A DNA stretch of 64,000 nt from Ralstonia soli (GTDB taxonomy: Bacteria; Pseudomonadota; Gammaproteobacteria; Burkholderiales; Burkholderiaceae): assembly GCF_023955655.1 (NCBI RefSeq), contig NZ_JAMXHT010000006.1:372001-436000 (forward strand). Direction: 5' to 3'. The notes under the pieces were generated by a model. That model saw nothing but the letters and a program-made list of their open reading frames with translations, did no database searches and was not told the DNA's origin. Below are positions 61,947 to 64,000 of the stretch, in pieces; the stretch's first letter is position 1, and the number at the start of each line of letters is the position of its first letter. The position numbers and the translations under genes are program-made.

Positions 61947-62981
61947 TTACGCGGACAGCCGCGCCTCACCCTCCTTTTCTGCGTCACCCTTGTCGGGCTT
62001 GCCCGACTCATTGGCATGCAGCGACGGATGCGCCGGTGCGCCCGACGCCTGACCCGTGTATTCCGCCACGACCTGCTTGAAGAGTTGTCGCGCCCACACC
62101 AGCATGGGGTGCGTGTTACGGCTGCGATGCCACAGCATGTTCAAGCCCAGCACGGTCTCAAGCTCCGCCGGCAGCGGGAACGCGTTGAGGTCGTACATCT
62201 TGCACACCAGATCCTTCATCAGCGAGTTGACCGTGAAGATCATGTCGGTCTGCGCGGCAACCTCGCCCTGTGTGCGCCAGCTGTGCACGGTCATGGTCGA
62301 GTTGCGTTTGAGGCCGCGCTGCTGCAGGGCGTAGTCCAGCGGAATGAGCGATGGCGCCACACGGCTGCCGGGGCTGCCCTGCGCGATGAAGATGTGCTCG
62401 CAATCGAGGTACTGCTCGAGCGTGCAGCGATCGGCGAGAATCGGATGCCCCTTGCGCGCGCAGACCCACATGTTGAAGGAGGTCACGACCTCTTCCATGA
62501 TTTCGGAGTGGCGGGTGGGGAACGGTGAGAACGCCAGATCCAGCTCGTTGGCCCGCATGGCAGCCACATCGGCTTCCCACGACGAGGATTCAGTCAAGCG
62601 CACCTGCAGCGCCGGCGCCAGCCGCTTGATGCGCAACAGGAAGCGATCGAACAGCGCGTCGCCCAGCGTACCTGCAAAGCTGATGTTGAACGTGCCCGTG
62701 GCTTCGGCCGGCTCGAACGTGGCGATGTCGCCTTCGTTGATGGCGGCCCAGAGGTCAAGCATCTCACGCACCTTGGGGCCCAGTTCGAGCGCCTTGGGTG
62801 TGGGCGTCAGGCCGTGCGGCACGCGGATGAAGAGAGGGTCATCGAAGATCTCGCGCAAGCGGCCCAGCGAGTGAGACACGGCCGGCGCAGTCATGTGCAT
62901 CTTTTCAGCCACGTAGGTGGCGTTGCGCTTACTGAGGAGCTCAACAAATATCACCAGCAGCTTGGTGTCGACGTTGACCAT
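61947..62981 (-). CDS. phcA: LysR-type global virulence/density regulator PhcA
   Basis: A 344-residue LysR regulator. The N-terminus MVNVDTKLLVIFVELLSKRN and the helix-turn-helix MTAPAVSHSLGRLREIFDDP agree with the PhcA sequence as I remember it from R. solanacearum. The effector domain contains FAGTLGDALFDRFLLRIKRL. PhcA switches on exopolysaccharide and secondary metabolism and shuts off early-stage functions at high density. The last 30 residues are charged and low-complexity. ATG 62981 is preferred over an upstream start. It is the endpoint of the phcBSRQ pathway encoded 10-16 kb away in this window. Confidence 0.93.
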   Translation of the reverse strand: MVNVDTKLLVIFVELLSKRNATYVAEKMHMTAPAVSHSLGRLREIFDDPLFIRVPHGLTPTPKALELGPKVREMLDLWAAINEGDIATFEPAEATGTFNISFAGTLGDALFDRFLLRIKRLAPALQVRLTESSSWEADVAAMRANELDLAFSPFPTRHSEIMEEVVTSFNMWVCARKGHPILADRCTLEQYLDCEHIFIAQGSPGSRVAPSLIPLDYALQQRGLKRNSTMTVHSWRTQGEVAAQTDMIFTVNSLMKDLVCKMYDLNAFPLPAELETVLGLNMLWHRSRNTHPMLVWARQLFKQVVAEYTGQASGAPAHPSLHANESGKPDKGDAEKEGEARLSA

Positions 62982-63260
62982 GGGACGCCTTGGCTCAAAC
63001 ACGTTGGGAGACTGGAAGATTACCATTGCCGAGGCAATGGATCGGATACGACCGAAACACGCGTCACATCACAATGTAGTAATTGTTCAGTGTACGGACT
63101 GGAACCCGTTTTTCAAAGGAAATTCCTGGGGCCCAAACGCAAATTTTAGCCATAAGCAAACGTTTTCTTCACGGCGTATAACAATCGCCGTTTGCCGGCT
63201 CCAAAGCCCGGCCCTGCTCCTACAGGGGCGCGTGCGCCTTGCACGCAACTCGGCCCCATG
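62982..63260. promoter_or_regulatory. phcA: phcA upstream region with inverted repeats
   Basis: No gene is seen. CCATTGCC (63023-63030) and GGCAATGG (63033-63040) form a perfect 18-base palindrome 42 bases before the phcA start. ACAAT (63071-63075) and ATTGT (63082-63086) form a second dyad. A candidate promoter (TTGGAG, 18 bases, TATACG on the minus strand) lies further upstream. Dyads of this kind fit LysR autoregulation or another regulator of phcA. Confidence 0.45.
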
Positions 63261-63284
63261 AAAAAACGCGCCCGTAGGCGCGTT
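63261..63284 (-). terminator. Terminator after gapA
   Basis: AACGCGCC (63265-63272) and GGCGCGTT (63277-63284) pair around CGTA; the minus strand then runs into six T residues. Confidence 0.85.
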
Positions 63285-63307
63285 CTTCCGACTGCAACAG
63301 CGAGGGC

Positions 63308-64000
<693 letters not shown>

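Overview
The window is a GC-rich, gene-dense stretch of a betaproteobacterial chromosome, and everything recognisable points to the genus Ralstonia. The strongest evidence is a complete Phc cell-density signalling system: the autoinducer synthase PhcB, sensor kinase PhcS, response regulators PhcR and PhcQ, and, about 10 kb further on, the LysR-type master regulator PhcA. I cannot separate the R. solanacearum complex from the R. pickettii group by reading alone. No rRNA, tRNA, CRISPR array, insertion sequence or prophage was seen.

Layout. 1-3441: the end of a CidA/LrgA gene and lrgB, then a 43-bp tandem repeat array, a VOC protein, a cupin, a WYL/YafY-type regulator and a glutathione peroxidase. 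3588-10118 (minus strand): a type IV pilus block of five prepilin-like genes (pilE-fimT-pilW-pilX-pilV order, visibly lower GC, no pilY1) followed by the retraction ATPase genes pilU and pilT. 10263-12775: yggS, proC, ubiA. 12853-17249 (minus): an oxidative-stress block oxyR, two tiny ORFs, dps, katG. 17486-21306: a GAF-GGDEF diguanylate cyclase, a DUF1254 protein with a divergent TetR regulator, and a His/Gly-rich putative lipoprotein. 21322-29291: recG divergent from queA-tgt-yajC-secD-secF. 29688-33673: a three-gene periplasmic molybdo-hydroxylase operon (cytochrome c, 2Fe-2S subunit, Mo subunit). 33731-35625: two YceI proteins and a cytochrome b561. 35894-41440: purB, a GST, an FMN-dependent glutamate-synthase-like protein, mnmA and nudJ. 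41710-45157: three-subunit transhydrogenase genes with panD inserted. 45311-51941: an unusual response regulator and phcB-phcS-phcR-phcQ. 51981-61873: rlmL-like, hemJ, proA, holA, lptE, leuS, dapB, bamE and divergent fur. 61947-64000: phcA and the 3' part of gapA.

How it works together. In the known Ralstonia scheme PhcB makes a 3-hydroxy fatty acid methyl ester; PhcS senses it and signals through PhcR/PhcQ to release PhcA activity, which switches the cell to its high-density programme. A further receiver protein lies directly upstream of phcB. It has a roughly 45-residue insertion inside its receiver domain, and a 631-base gene-free leader separates it from phcB; these two are the least explained parts of the system. 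Type IV pilus motility, the cyclic-di-GMP enzyme and the OxyR-dps-katG block are plausible physiological partners, but no direct link can be read from the sequence.
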